A DNA stretch of 59,801 nucleotides from Aestuariivirga sp. (GCF_020252405.1 NZ_JADCDA010000041.1:1-59801); one strand, 5' to 3'; positions 42,993 through 52,004 are shown, numbered from the stretch's first letter. Notes: generated by a model from the sequence alone, not told the origin. Made by a program: numbers and translations.

Positions 42993-45161
42993 TCAGTCGA
43001 AGTTGAGGTTCTTCATCTTGGCGCGCAGGTCCTGCGACATGCGCGAGGCCTCCTGGCCATTGCGCACGATGGTGGGCGTGATGAATACCAGCATTTCGTT
43101 GCGCGTGGCGATGCCGCCCGTGGTGCCGATCAGGCGGCCCAGCAGCGGCAGCTGGTTGGCGCCCGGCACCGTCACCCGGCTGCGGTCCTCCGTGCCATTG
43201 ATGAGGCCGCCCAGCAGCACCGTCTGCTGGTCGTTCACCGAAACCTTGCTGTTGATGGTGCGCTGGGTGAATTTCGGCTGTCCGCCGATGCCGGTTTCCT
43301 GTTGCACGGCGGAGAGTTCCTGGCCCAGGTCGATCATCACCGCGCCGTTGGCGCTGACGCGCGGCTTCACTTTCAGCACCACGCCGGTGTCGCGGTATTC
43401 GAAGGAATTCACCGTCTGGCCGCCCTGCGTGGTCTCCGTCTGGGTCTGGATCGGAACCTGGTCGCCCACCTTGATGGTGGCGGTCTCGTTCTCCATCACC
43501 AGCAGCGACGGCGACGAGACGACGCGCACATTGGTGACCTTCGACAGCGCGTCCACAACCAGCTGCGGGCTGGAGATGCCGCCCACCACGAAATTCATGC
43601 CCGGCAGCTTGGGGCTGATCACAGGCCCGGTGGTCGAGGTCTGGTCGGTCAGGATGAAGCTGAAGTTTCCGCTTTCGAAATAGGCCTGCACGCCATAGCG
43701 CAGGGTGTCGTTCAGCTGCACCTCGGCTATGGTCGTGCTGATCAGCACCTGCGTCGAAGGCTGGTCGATCTGCGCCAGGGTCGAGAGGATCTCCCGGTAG
43801 TCCTTCGGCGACGCGCGGATCAGCAGGGTGTTGTTGGCCGCAATCGGCGTGATGCGGATGCCGCTGCCGGAAAAACCCGTGGCGCCGCCCGTGCTGGCGG
43901 ATCCCGGGGCCGCGGTTTGCGCGGTGCTGGAGGTTGCGGTGGGGTCGCTTTCCGGCTGACCAGGTTGCATCGGCGGCTGGGGCGGCATGCCGCCCATGTC
44001 GCCCGGCTGCTGATTCTGTCCCTGCTGGTCCTGGCCACCGCTGTCGATCGAGACGTCCATCTGCTGGCTGTCGGGCGCCACCTCCGCCGTCGTGCCGCCC
44101 CCGCCCCCCGCGCCGTATGTGGCGCTGAGGATCTTCGCCAGCTCCGTCGCATTGCCGTTCTGCACGGCATAGACATAGGACTTCGGCGCATCGAGGTTCT
44201 CGCGGTCGAGCCGCTTCACCCAGGTGATGGCGCGCCGCACCTTGGCCTGGTCGTTGGCGATGATGATCAGGCTGTTGAGGCTTGGCACGGGAATGATCTT
44301 GAGGCTGTTCGGCCCCGCGTTTGCACTGTCCTGGGCAAAGACCTTCATCACCTGGGCGGAAATGTCCTCGGCGCGGCCATTCTCCAGCGCGGCCATGCCG
44401 AAGGTCTGGTTCTTCATGGTGTCGATGTCGAAGTTGGTCACCACCTCCACAAGCGACCGGCGCTGCGAGGCGGGGCCGCGGATCAGAATCATGTTGCCGA
44501 CGTTCCACGCCCGGGCGGACCCCAGCTGCTGCATGAAACCGTCGAGCAGGTTGACCATTGCCGAAGGCGCCACATGGCGCAGCGGCACCGCGCTCACGCC
44601 ATAGCCCGCGGAGACGTTCCTGCCCATGTCGAGGTTGCTGGCGTCACTCTCCATGGCCTGCAGCAGCACCACCCTGAAGCTGCCGTCGGATTGAACGAGG
44701 GCGGCATTCGCCATCTTGAGCGACGCCTCGAAGGCGTCGAGCAACTGGCGCGCGCTGAGCGGCCGGTTGCTCACCATGGTGATGGACCCCTGCAGGTTGG
44801 GGTCGATCGTGTAGTTGTAGCCCAGCGTCTCGCCCAGGATCAGCTTGCTCGCCTCGGCCACCGAGGCGCCGTCGAGGTTGACGGTGAACTTGCCATCGTT
44901 CTGCTCGCCCACCCCCGCCGGCGGTTCGCTGCCGTCCTCACCCGGTGCGGGGCTGACGCCGGGAAACACCTCATAGCGCGCCGCCTGGGCGGCTGGCTTC
45001 ATCACCGGGCCACCGCCGCGGTTGGTGACTTTCTGCGGCGATCTGGCGGTGAGATCGATCTGGTTCGTGCTTTCGAGCCCGGCCGTGGGCGCCTGGCAGG
45101 ATGCAAGCAGAAGCCCGGCGCATCCCAGCAGGGTGGCGCCTCGAAGGCCGGATGCGCGCAA
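42993..45161 (-). CDS. gspD: Type II secretion secretin GspD, lipoprotein form
   Basis: A 722-aa outer-membrane secretin of the type II system. The signal peptide ends in a lipobox LASC (Cys22). N0 and N1-N3 ring domains follow, then the secretin domain with VRVVSSPSLLVMENETATI, the VLLGGLINGTE segment and the closing NEMLVFITPTIVRN. The N3 domain is interrupted by a Gly/Gln/Pro-rich insert of about 80 residues. No ATG is available; the TTG at 45161 has AGGGA upstream, and a TTG at 45194 is another option. It follows a prepilin peptidase gene; other gsp genes are not in the window. Confidence 0.92.
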   Translation of the reverse strand: MRASGLRGATLLGCAGLLLASCQAPTAGLESTNQIDLTARSPQKVTNRGGGPVMKPAAQAARYEVFPGVSPAPGEDGSEPPAGVGEQNDGKFTVNLDGASVAEASKLILGETLGYNYTIDPNLQGSITMVSNRPLSARQLLDAFEASLKMANAALVQSDGSFRVVLLQAMESDASNLDMGRNVSAGYGVSAVPLRHVAPSAMVNLLDGFMQQLGSARAWNVGNMILIRGPASQRRSLVEVVTNFDIDTMKNQTFGMAALENGRAEDISAQVMKVFAQDSANAGPNSLKIIPVPSLNSLIIIANDQAKVRRAITWVKRLDRENLDAPKSYVYAVQNGNATELAKILSATYGAGGGGGTTAEVAPDSQQMDVSIDSGGQDQQGQNQQPGDMGGMPPQPPMQPGQPESDPTATSSTAQTAAPGSASTGGATGFSGSGIRITPIAANNTLLIRASPKDYREILSTLAQIDQPSTQVLISTTIAEVQLNDTLRYGVQAYFESGNFSFILTDQTSTTGPVISPKLPGMNFVVGGISSPQLVVDALSKVTNVRVVSSPSLLVMENETATIKVGDQVPIQTQTETTQGGQTVNSFEYRDTGVVLKVKPRVSANGAVMIDLGQELSAVQQETGIGGQPKFTQRTINSKVSVNDQQTVLLGGLINGTEDRSRVTVPGANQLPLLGRLIGTTGGIATRNEMLVFITPTIVRNGQEASRMSQDLRAKMKNLNFD

Positions 45162-45285
45162 TCTCAGTCCCTGAAGAAGGCCGACCGGAGGCAAAGCGTT
45201 ACTCCTTGCGGCCTGGGTCCATTGGCCCTGACCGGTGACGAAAAACCTAATGATCGGTGAATCCTATGCGTCGATTCGGTAAGCA

Positions 45286-45303
45286 AACCCTTAATGAAGG
45301 GTT
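45286..45303. other. Small hairpin between gspO and gspD
   Basis: AACCCTT and AAGGGTT form a 7-bp stem around AATG just after the gspO stop. There is no following T run on the minus strand, so it is not a typical terminator; it might stabilise or partly uncouple the two-gene transcript. Confidence 0.35.
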
Positions 45304-45310
45304 GTGCGGT

Positions 45311-45910
45311 TCACCAGAATGGCACGTCCGCTGCGACCCGCCCGATCCACACGAGCAGGATGACCGGCGCGATGAAGCTGCCGAACGGGATCTCGTCGGT
45401 CAGCCCGACACGGCGTCCCATCAATTTCATCACCATGATGCCGCAAAGCCCAGCCAGGGATGCAACGAGACAGGCTGTCGGCAACAGGGCAGGGCCGAGC
45501 CATGCCCCCGCGACGGCTGCCAGCTTCACGTCTCCCAGTCCCAAGCCTTCAATGCCGCGCAGGCGGAACCACAGGGCGCGCATCAGGAAGAAGATGCCTC
45601 CCCCCAGCGCCGCTCCCAGCAGGCTCTCGGTCAGCCCCGCCGTCCAGTCTCCGGGGTGGAACAGCGCAATATTGGCGGCGATGCCGAGCGGCACGGCGGG
45701 GTAGGACAACGCATTGGGGATGATGAAATGCCGGAAGTCGATCAGCGTGATCAGCCCCATCAGCAGAGCCAGCACGGCAGTGGCCAGCGCAGCCAGCGGC
45801 GGCGCCAGAAACATGGCGGCAATGCCCACCGCTGCCGCCGCCGCCGCCGCGCCGACAAGTTCGGTGCGGTTCAGCAGGGGCGAAGAATCGTCTGCCGGTT
45901 GTTCGTCCAC
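45311..45910 (-). CDS. gspO: Type IV prepilin peptidase, short A24 form
   Basis: A 199-aa multi-pass membrane aspartyl protease that cleaves leader peptides of type IV pilin-like proteins. The catalytic aspartates are Asp58 (LIDFRHFIIPN) and Asp127 (GLGLGDVKL, the GxGD motif). The N-terminal methyltransferase part with its CxxC pairs is missing, so it resembles CpaA/TadV-size enzymes rather than full GspO/PilD. The start is GTG. With the downstream secretin, it suggests a role in type II secretion; a pilus role is the alternative. Confidence 0.86.
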   Translation of the reverse strand: MDEQPADDSSPLLNRTELVGAAAAAAAVGIAAMFLAPPLAALATAVLALLMGLITLIDFRHFIIPNALSYPAVPLGIAANIALFHPGDWTAGLTESLLGAALGGGIFFLMRALWFRLRGIEGLGLGDVKLAAVAGAWLGPALLPTACLVASLAGLCGIMVMKLMGRRVGLTDEIPFGSFIAPVILLVWIGRVAADVPFW

Positions 45911-46046
45911 GCGAGCAAATTTGACCGAACCGCGCGCAAAAGAAAGTGCCGCCGGATGCCGTGCGCGTCAGAAAAGGCGTCGCAGCACGTCCATCCACAG
46001 AAATCTTCGTCTCGTGAACCCCTGCTGCCGCCATCGGCAGGCCGGC

Positions 46047-46892
46047 TCAGCGCGCCAGCATCACGGCGGTGGCGTCATCCGCCGGTTTGAAGCGCGGGTA
46101 GCGCTCGCAGGCCGGATCGGCCGCCTCCGCCGCCCGCAACGCGGCCACAACCTCTCCGACGCCGCGCAGGCTGGCGTCCAGAAGCCCCGCATCGTCATGA
46201 AGTCCATAGTGATCGACCGCACGGTAATAGCCATCCGTGCAGAGGAGAATCCGGTCCGGCCGTCCGAGATCGACGGTCTCCGGCATGGCCAGCGCATCGG
46301 CGCTCGCTTCCAGGATCGAATAGCCGCCCGGCCTGTTGCGCTTCGCCCGGCCTTGCTTCAGCTGCGGCGCGAAATCGGCGAGCAGCGCCTTGCCGTCGGG
46401 CGTGCCCGCATCGCGGCGCTTTTTCGCCTCGCGCGTCAGCCAGCGGTCCAGCACAGTGTTGGGCGATGCTGCATGGATGCTGTGTTGACCGGCGCCATCG
46501 CGCGCGATGAGGCAGGAGTCGCCCAGCCGCAGCGCCTGCCAGTCCGCCCCATAGCGCTTCACCAGCACGAGGCAGGCAGCGGGCGGGTCATAGTCGGCGG
46601 GGATCGCCTTGCCGGCCGAAGCCTCCCCGAAATCCCGGATCAGCCCCGCAACCAGCGCCGCAAGCAGCGCAGCGGGCGGCATGTCCTCAGCGGCCAGCGC
46701 CATCAGCCGTGCATGGGCTTTCGACACCAGCCAGCGCGCATCCGTGTCCTCGCCAAGGTAATTCCGCCGGTTGATGCCGGTGACGCCATCGAAGATCCAC
46801 GCGGCGGTCACGTCATCGCGCGGTCCCAGCCAGCCGAGCCCGTCCTCGTTGACGGCGCCGCTGCCCTCGCTCACCGCGCCGATGAGCCTCAC
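46047..46892 (-). CDS. PP2C-like Ser/Thr protein phosphatase
   Basis: A 281-aa protein of the PP2C (PPM) fold. Motifs are NEDG (15-18), FDGVTG (Asp35, metal ligand), LRLGDSC, LLCTDGYYR and the C-terminal DDATAVML. No kinase, membrane segment or sensor domain is attached. Its ATG overlaps the stop of the oxidoreductase gene by four bases, so it is the last gene of the amino-sugar operon, an unexpected partner. It could dephosphorylate a protein or, less likely, a sugar phosphate; no cognate kinase is encoded in the window. Confidence 0.8.
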   Translation of the reverse strand: MRLIGAVSEGSGAVNEDGLGWLGPRDDVTAAWIFDGVTGINRRNYLGEDTDARWLVSKAHARLMALAAEDMPPAALLAALVAGLIRDFGEASAGKAIPADYDPPAACLVLVKRYGADWQALRLGDSCLIARDGAGQHSIHAASPNTVLDRWLTREAKKRRDAGTPDGKALLADFAPQLKQGRAKRNRPGGYSILEASADALAMPETVDLGRPDRILLCTDGYYRAVDHYGLHDDAGLLDASLRGVGEVVAALRAAEAADPACERYPRFKPADDATAVMLAR

Positions 46893-47953
46893 AGCCTCAC
46901 CACCTCGCCGGTCCTGACACTGTGGTCCGCCGCCAGCACGATACGCAGCGAGTTGATGGCGTCCTCGACATGCCGGTCCATGTTGCGGTCATTGCGGATG
47001 GCGTCGAGGAAGAGCGACTGCTCCCGGTTGCACAGCTCCTGGTGCCCGGGCTCGTCATCCATGCGGATGATCTCGTCGGGCGTCACGAACTGGCCCTGGG
47101 GGTTCAGCAGTCCATGGTGCAGGCGCAGGGCGGAGGTCTTCGTGTGGCTGTCCACATCGGCCGACGGCGTCTTCGACTCTTCCATGGCGATCGAGACGGC
47201 GCCCCTGGGCCCGATCATGTCCTTCACGAAGAAGGCCGTCTCGCTCATCATCGGCCCCCAGCCCGCCTCGTACCAGCCAACCGAGCCGTCATCGAAACTC
47301 ACATGCAGGTGGCCGTAATTATACATACTGGCGTCGATCTCGGAGGTGAGCCGCGCCCCCACCGCATGCACGCTCAACGGTTTCGCCCCCGTCACCTGGC
47401 ACATCACGTCAACATAGTGCACGCCGCAGTCGACGATGGGACTGATCGAATTCATCAGGTGCCGGTGCACCTGCCACTGCGCGCCGGAAGACTGCTGATT
47501 GAGGTTCATGCGCATGACGAGGGGCTTGCCCAGCGTCCGCCCCACCTCCACGAACTTCACCCAGGAGGGGTGCACGCGCAGGATATAGCCGATCACCAGC
47601 TTGAGGCCCTTGCGCCTGGCGAGTGCCGCGATCTCCTCCGCCTCCGCCACCGTTTCGGCCAGCGGCTTCTCGATGAAGACGTGCGCCCCGGCTTCGAGCG
47701 CCATGCGCGCATAGGCCGCGTGCGTGTCCGGCCAGGTGTTGATCGACACGGCATCGGGCTTCAGCGCCGCCAGCGCCTCCGCACAGTCGTTGAACCGGGG
47801 CACGTCGGGGAATTCCGCCTTCAAATCCTCCCGCTCGGCGATGCCGCGGCTGCACAGCCCCGCGATCCCGAATCCGTCGATCGCCTTGTAGGCCCGCGCA
47901 TGGCTCAGCCCCATGTTGCCGAGCCCCACGACGAGCACCTTTATGGTCTTCAT
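46889..47953 (-). CDS. Gfo/Idh/MocA-family oxidoreductase
   Basis: A 354-aa NAD(P)-dependent sugar oxidoreductase. The N-terminal Rossmann fold shows VLVVGLGNMGLSHARAY and the catalytic Lys is in HVFIEKPLAE; the C-terminal domain has DCGVHYVDVMCQVTG with the conserved Asp and His. The substrate is unknown; context suggests a sugar related to N-acetylhexosamines. The ATG at 47953 overlaps the nagA stop (ATGA), which fixes the start over a GTG five codons upstream. Confidence 0.88.
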   Translation of the reverse strand: MKTIKVLVVGLGNMGLSHARAYKAIDGFGIAGLCSRGIAEREDLKAEFPDVPRFNDCAEALAALKPDAVSINTWPDTHAAYARMALEAGAHVFIEKPLAETVAEAEEIAALARRKGLKLVIGYILRVHPSWVKFVEVGRTLGKPLVMRMNLNQQSSGAQWQVHRHLMNSISPIVDCGVHYVDVMCQVTGAKPLSVHAVGARLTSEIDASMYNYGHLHVSFDDGSVGWYEAGWGPMMSETAFFVKDMIGPRGAVSIAMEESKTPSADVDSHTKTSALRLHHGLLNPQGQFVTPDEIIRMDDEPGHQELCNREQSLFLDAIRNDRNMDRHVEDAINSLRIVLAADHSVRTGEVVRL

Positions 47954-49080
47954 TGTCCGTTGATCCACGTTTGCCTGACGTGCAAGTCTTCGCCCAGCAG
48001 CACCAGGCTGGCAAGATGGCCGGGCGCGATGCGGCCCAGTTCATGCTCGCAGCGCAGAAAGGAGGCCGGGTTGAGCGAGGCCATGCGCAGCACGGCGCCA
48101 AGTTCCATCCCCAGCCCCTCCACGCAATGGCGCACGGCGGCGTCCATGGTGAGGTCGGAGCCCGCGAGCGTGCCATCGGCCAGCGACAGCCGTCCATTCT
48201 CGCGTCTCACGGTGCGCCCCTGCAACTCGAAGCAGTCGGGTCCGCCGGCCGCCGACGGCATCGCATCGGTGATCAGCATCATGCGGGAGGCGGGCTTCGC
48301 CGCGAATGCCGCCTTCAATGCCGCATCGTGCACATGGCAACCGTCGGCGATGATGCCGACATAGCTCTCCGCATCCGTCAGTGCCGCGCCCACCAGGCCG
48401 GGCTCGCGCCCCGTCATCTGGCTCATGGCATTGTAGAGATGCGTGATGGCGCGTGCGCCCACAGCCAGCGCCTGCACCGCCTCCGCGTAGCTCGCCTCGG
48501 AATGGCCGAGGCTCACCAGCACGCCCGCCCGCGCCAGGCGCTGCACCAGCGCGGGCTTCACGCGGTTTGGCGCAAGCGTCAGCATCACCGGGCAATACAT
48601 GGCAAAGCCGGCGATGGCATCGGCATCGGCCTCCTCCATGCCGCGGATGAAGCGCGCCGCATGCGCGCCCTTCCGTGCAACGTCGAGGAAGGGCCCCTCG
48701 ATGTGTATGCCGAGCACGCCGGGAACAGCTTCCGCCATGGCGCGCGCCACACTCGTCACCGCCCTGGCGATCACCTGCGGCGCATCGGTGATCACCGTCG
48801 GCAGCATTCCCGTCGTGCCGAAGCGCCGGTGCGAGGTGGCGATGGTGCGCACCGTCCCGACGGTTGGCGCGTCGTTCAGCAGCGCGCCCCCGCCGCCATT
48901 CACCTGCACGTCGATGAAGCCCGGCGCCAGCAGCCCGCCGCCGAGGTCGCGCCGTTCGGCACGTCCGGTCTCCGCCTCGGGCGCCACGCGCAGGATGCGC
49001 GCGCCCTCGATCACCACCGCATGTCCATCGAGAAACGTGTCGCCGGTGAAGATACGCGCGCCGGTGAGTGCTATGGCCAT
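47950..49080 (-). CDS. nagA: N-acetylglucosamine-6-phosphate deacetylase
   Basis: A 376-aa amidohydrolase that removes acetate from GlcNAc-6-phosphate. The TIM-barrel motifs are GFIDVQVNGGGG, GIHIEGPFL with its metal-binding Glu, LGHSEASY and THLYNAM with their histidines, and the catalytic Asp in LITDAMPSA. The start shares a base with the SIS-gene stop (TGATG); the frame is open further upstream only inside that gene. Its product, glucosamine-6-phosphate, is the substrate of the enzyme encoded just upstream. Confidence 0.95.
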   Translation of the reverse strand: MAIALTGARIFTGDTFLDGHAVVIEGARILRVAPEAETGRAERRDLGGGLLAPGFIDVQVNGGGGALLNDAPTVGTVRTIATSHRRFGTTGMLPTVITDAPQVIARAVTSVARAMAEAVPGVLGIHIEGPFLDVARKGAHAARFIRGMEEADADAIAGFAMYCPVMLTLAPNRVKPALVQRLARAGVLVSLGHSEASYAEAVQALAVGARAITHLYNAMSQMTGREPGLVGAALTDAESYVGIIADGCHVHDAALKAAFAAKPASRMMLITDAMPSAAGGPDCFELQGRTVRRENGRLSLADGTLAGSDLTMDAAVRHCVEGLGMELGAVLRMASLNPASFLRCEHELGRIAPGHLASLVLLGEDLHVRQTWINGQ

Positions 49081-50081
49081 CACAGCGTCTCCGTCACCTT
49101 CCTGAGCAGCCGCGGCCTGTCCGGGTCGCGGCCCAGCGCCACGGCCAGGCGTTCGATCTCCATATAGGCGGTGGCGATCATGCTGATGGGGTCGAGCAGC
49201 GGGTGCCCGGTGGCGGCGAAGGGCAGGTCGTCGCCCACCACCCGCACCTCCGCCCCCGTGCAACGCATCCTGGCGGCGGCCTCCGCCGTGTTGGCGCGCG
49301 CCGCATCGCCGGGCGCATAGATCAGCACCGGAAAATCCTGCCCCATCAGCTCCCACGGCCCATGCATCACCTCCGCCACCGAACAGGCCTCGGCATGGAT
49401 GGCGCAGGTCTCCTTCAGCTTCAGCGCGGTCTCCTGCGCAATCGGGTAGGCGGGCCCGCGACCCAGCACGAACAGCGAGGCGGCATCGCGCGCGAAGCCG
49501 GTGAAGCCAGGCCATGCAAGGCGCACGGCCTCATCGAGGCTCTGCGGCAAGCGCTCCACCGCCGCCAGCAGCGCCGCATCGCCCGACCACTGCGCCACGA
49601 TCGCCGCAGCCGCCGCGCAGGACACGATGAAGCTCTTGGTCGCCGCCACGCTGTTTTCAGCCCCGGCATGAAGGGCGAGGCGGATGCCCGCATTCCGCGC
49701 GACGGGGGAGTCTTCCACATTCACCAGCGCCACCGTCACCGCGCCCGCTTGCCTCGCGGCCTCCTGCAGCGCCACGATGTCCGGGCTCTGGCCCGACTGC
49801 GAGATGGTGAGGCACAGCGCACCCTCGGCCCTCAGCTTGCCGCCATAGACCGACACGACCGACGCTCCCACGGAGGCGCAGGGCACACCCGTCACGATCT
49901 CGCAGAGATACTTGAAATAGCCCGCCGCATTGTCGGAGCTGCCGCGCGCACAGGTCAGTATCACCGGCGGCGGCGCCTGCCGCAGTCCCGCGCCCAGTTC
50001 CCGCAGCGCGCGGGCATTGCACGCGAGGAAGCGCGCCACGGCTTGCGGAGCCTCCGCCGCCTCCGCGGCCATCAGGCTCAT
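49080..50081 (-). CDS. SIS-domain glucosamine-6-phosphate deaminase (NagB-II type)
   Basis: A 333-aa protein with two SIS domains, the isomerase half of glucosamine synthase without the glutaminase part. The first SIS has CARGSSDNAAGYFKY and TISQSGQSPD; the second has VLGRGPAYPIAQETALKLKE and HAEACSVAEVMHGP. Such standalone proteins (NagB-II) deaminate glucosamine-6-phosphate to fructose-6-phosphate, which fits its place between nagA and the sugar kinase. AgaS-type activity on galactosamine-6-phosphate is the alternative. Overlaps both neighbours by 1-4 bases. Confidence 0.88.
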   Translation of the reverse strand: MSLMAAEAAEAPQAVARFLACNARALRELGAGLRQAPPPVILTCARGSSDNAAGYFKYLCEIVTGVPCASVGASVVSVYGGKLRAEGALCLTISQSGQSPDIVALQEAARQAGAVTVALVNVEDSPVARNAGIRLALHAGAENSVAATKSFIVSCAAAAAIVAQWSGDAALLAAVERLPQSLDEAVRLAWPGFTGFARDAASLFVLGRGPAYPIAQETALKLKETCAIHAEACSVAEVMHGPWELMGQDFPVLIYAPGDAARANTAEAAARMRCTGAEVRVVGDDLPFAATGHPLLDPISMIATAYMEIERLAVALGRDPDRPRLLRKVTETL

Positions 50082-50968
50082 GACCAGCGCTCCGCCAGGC
50101 CTTGCGTCCGGCGCGCCATCATGATGGCGCCGTCCATGGCGTCAGCCTGAGGCGCGGAGAGCGCCAGCTTCACGTCGGCGTCGAGATAGGGCGGATAGAC
50201 CTTCGACAGGCCGCCGAGCAGGCAGATGTGGCGGGCCCCCCGCGCCAGCAGCGCCCGGCCGAGGTTGGAGATCGCCGCCGCCCCCTCGATCACGATCATC
50301 ATGCCCTGCACGTCGCCCTGTGCCGCGCAGTCGAACACCAGCGGTGCAAATTGCGCGTAATCCACCGGCTTCGCCTGTTCCGACCAGCGCGAGAGATCCA
50401 GGCGATTGGCCCCCGTGCGTGACAGCACCTCGGTCACAAGCCGCGTCGGCTGCAGCAAGCCGTCGAGGGCGAGGGCCGCGCGCCGCACCGCATGGTGCCC
50501 AATCCAGGCGCCCGAGCCATGGTCGCCGAGCTGAAATCCCCAGCCGCCCACCATGTGCCGCTCATCCCCCACCAGCGCAAAGCCGATCGAGCCCGTGCCG
50601 GCGATCACGATGCCGCCGTCACCGCCGCCGAAGGCGCCGACACAGGCCGCATAGGCGTCATTGTCGACCGTCACGCTGGCGAAGGGCAGGGCGGCATCGA
50701 CGATCTTCTCCGCCCCCACCGAGGTCACGATTCCGGCAATGCCCATGCCGGCATGGATCTGCCCGGTTGTCAGCCCCGCCAGCTTCGCCGCCTCGCGTGA
50801 GGTCTCCATGATGGCGCCGAGGGCGCCCGCGAAATCCTGGTAGATGTTGGAGGCCCCGCCCACCGCCTCGCCCAGCAGCGCGCCGCCGGCGGACCTGATG
50901 CGCGCCCGGCAGCGGCTGCCGCCGCCGTCGATGCCGAGAAAGAAGGGACCTGTGCTCATGCGGTCCAT
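50078..50968 (-). CDS. BadF/BadG-type N-acetylhexosamine kinase
   Basis: A 296-aa ASKHA-fold kinase. It shows the phosphate-1 motif FLGIDGGGSRCRA, the adenosine/phosphate-2 segment GGIVIAGTGSIGFAL and GWGFQLGDHGSGAWIG. The family includes GlcNAc kinases and Clostridium MurK, which phosphorylates both GlcNAc and MurNAc. Given murQ on the opposite side, a dual GlcNAc/MurNAc role is a reasonable inference. It is the first gene of the minus-strand amino-sugar operon and overlaps the next gene by four bases. ATGs at 50968 and 50959 are both possible starts. Confidence 0.86.
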   Translation of the reverse strand: MDRMSTGPFFLGIDGGGSRCRARIRSAGGALLGEAVGGASNIYQDFAGALGAIMETSREAAKLAGLTTGQIHAGMGIAGIVTSVGAEKIVDAALPFASVTVDNDAYAACVGAFGGGDGGIVIAGTGSIGFALVGDERHMVGGWGFQLGDHGSGAWIGHHAVRRAALALDGLLQPTRLVTEVLSRTGANRLDLSRWSEQAKPVDYAQFAPLVFDCAAQGDVQGMMIVIEGAAAISNLGRALLARGARHICLLGGLSKVYPPYLDADVKLALSAPQADAMDGAIMMARRTQGLAERWS

Positions 50969-50979
50969 GCTAGCCCATG

Positions 50980-51030
50980 TCCCGGTCAGGTGAAATCACC
51001 TGATCGGAACATGCGCCAGATCATATGCCG
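50980..51030 (+). repeat. Family A repeat, second module (A5), in the kinase-murQ divergent promoter region
   Basis: CAGGTGAAATCACCTG forms the apical stem, followed by ATCGGAACATGCGCCAGATCATATGCC. It fills half of the 102-base gap between the two divergent amino-sugar operons. The inner palindrome TCAGGTGA/TCACCTGA could look like an operator, but equivalent bases form the same stem in copies elsewhere. Confidence 0.75.
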
Positions 51031-51070
51031 GGGCAAAGCGCCTTGACCTGGACGGCCATCCGCTCCTCTA

Positions 51071-51970
51071 ATGGCGCGCATGGCAGAACGTCAGACCGAG
51101 CAATCGGGCAGCTATACCGGCATCGACACCTGGCCCGATGCGCGCATCCTCGATGCGCTGGCGGACGGCCAGGCGCGCGCCATCGCCGCGGTGCGGCAGG
51201 CAGCACCCGCCATTGCCGGGGCTGCAACCATGCTCGCGCAACGCCTCGCCGCCGGCGGCCGTCTCGCCTATGCGGGTGCGGGCGCCTCGATCCGCGTTGC
51301 GGTGCAGGACGGCGCCGAGCTTCCCGCCACCTTCGGCATGCCGGAGGCGAAGATCCTCTATCTCATCGCCGGTGGCCGGCCTGCCATGTTCGACACGCTG
51401 GCCGATGCCGAGGATGACGCTGCGGACGGCGCCGCGCAGGCCGATGGCCTCACCTCCGCCGACACCATGATCGCCGTCGCCGCATCGGGGTCCACGCCCT
51501 TCACGGTCGCCGCCGCGAAGCGCGCGCGTGAGAAGGGCGTCTTCGTCATCGCGGTGGTGAACAATCCCGGCTCGAGGCTTGCCGCCGCTGCCAGCCTCGA
51601 AATTCTCCTGCCGTCCGGTCCGGAGGTGATTGCCGGGTCCACCCGCCTCGGCGCCGGAACGGCCCAGAAGGCGGCCTTGAACCTTCTTTCCACCCTCACC
51701 CACATCAAGCTGGGTGCGGTGCATGATGGCCTGATGGTCAATGTCGGGACCGGCAACACCAAGCTCCGCCGCCGCGCGGCGGGGATAATCGCCACGATTG
51801 CGCAGGTGGACGAGGCGCGCGCCGCGGCCGCGCTCGAAGCTGCCCAGGGCCACGTGAAGCCGGCCGTGCTGCTGTGTGCGGGTGCGAAAGGCATTGCTGC
51901 GGCGCAGCGGCTGCTCGCCGCCGCAAACGGCAACTTACGTCTGGCAATGTCGCGCATTCGCGATGCATAA
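51071..51970 (+). CDS. murQ: N-acetylmuramic acid 6-phosphate etherase
   Basis: A 299-aa SIS-domain lyase that splits MurNAc-6-phosphate into GlcNAc-6-phosphate and D-lactate. The core GRLAYAGAGASIRVAVQDGAEL then PATFGM matches the family, with the catalytic Glu in DGAELPATF and a second in LADAEDDAADG; AASGSTPF lines the phosphate site. Residue Ser is Ala in GAGAS compared with the usual GAGTS. It feeds GlcNAc-6-phosphate to NagA on the opposite strand. First gene of the plus-strand operon with the sugar importer; an ATG three codons in is an alternative start. Confidence 0.92.
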   Translation: MARMAERQTEQSGSYTGIDTWPDARILDALADGQARAIAAVRQAAPAIAGAATMLAQRLAAGGRLAYAGAGASIRVAVQDGAELPATFGMPEAKILYLIAGGRPAMFDTLADAEDDAADGAAQADGLTSADTMIAVAASGSTPFTVAAAKRAREKGVFVIAVVNNPGSRLAAAASLEILLPSGPEVIAGSTRLGAGTAQKAALNLLSTLTHIKLGAVHDGLMVNVGTGNTKLRRRAAGIIATIAQVDEARAAAALEAAQGHVKPAVLLCAGAKGIAAAQRLLAAANGNLRLAMSRIRDA

Positions 51971-52004
51971 TGACCGCCAGAAAACTTCAAACGGGAGGAC
52001 CAAA

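Noticed and set aside
42675-45260. An 861-aa open frame on the plus strand across the gspD region
   Set aside because: It is antisense to gspD, whose secretin motifs are clear; the product is His/Arg/Gly-rich and shows no domain, as expected of a high-GC shadow frame.
45286-45303. Intrinsic terminator after gspO
   Set aside because: The stem is only 7 bp and no T run follows on the transcribed strand.
50985-51005. A GntR-type operator controlling the amino-sugar genes
   Set aside because: The palindrome is part of a dispersed repeat whose other copies keep the same stem, so it cannot be called a specific operator without data; kept only as a question in the findings.
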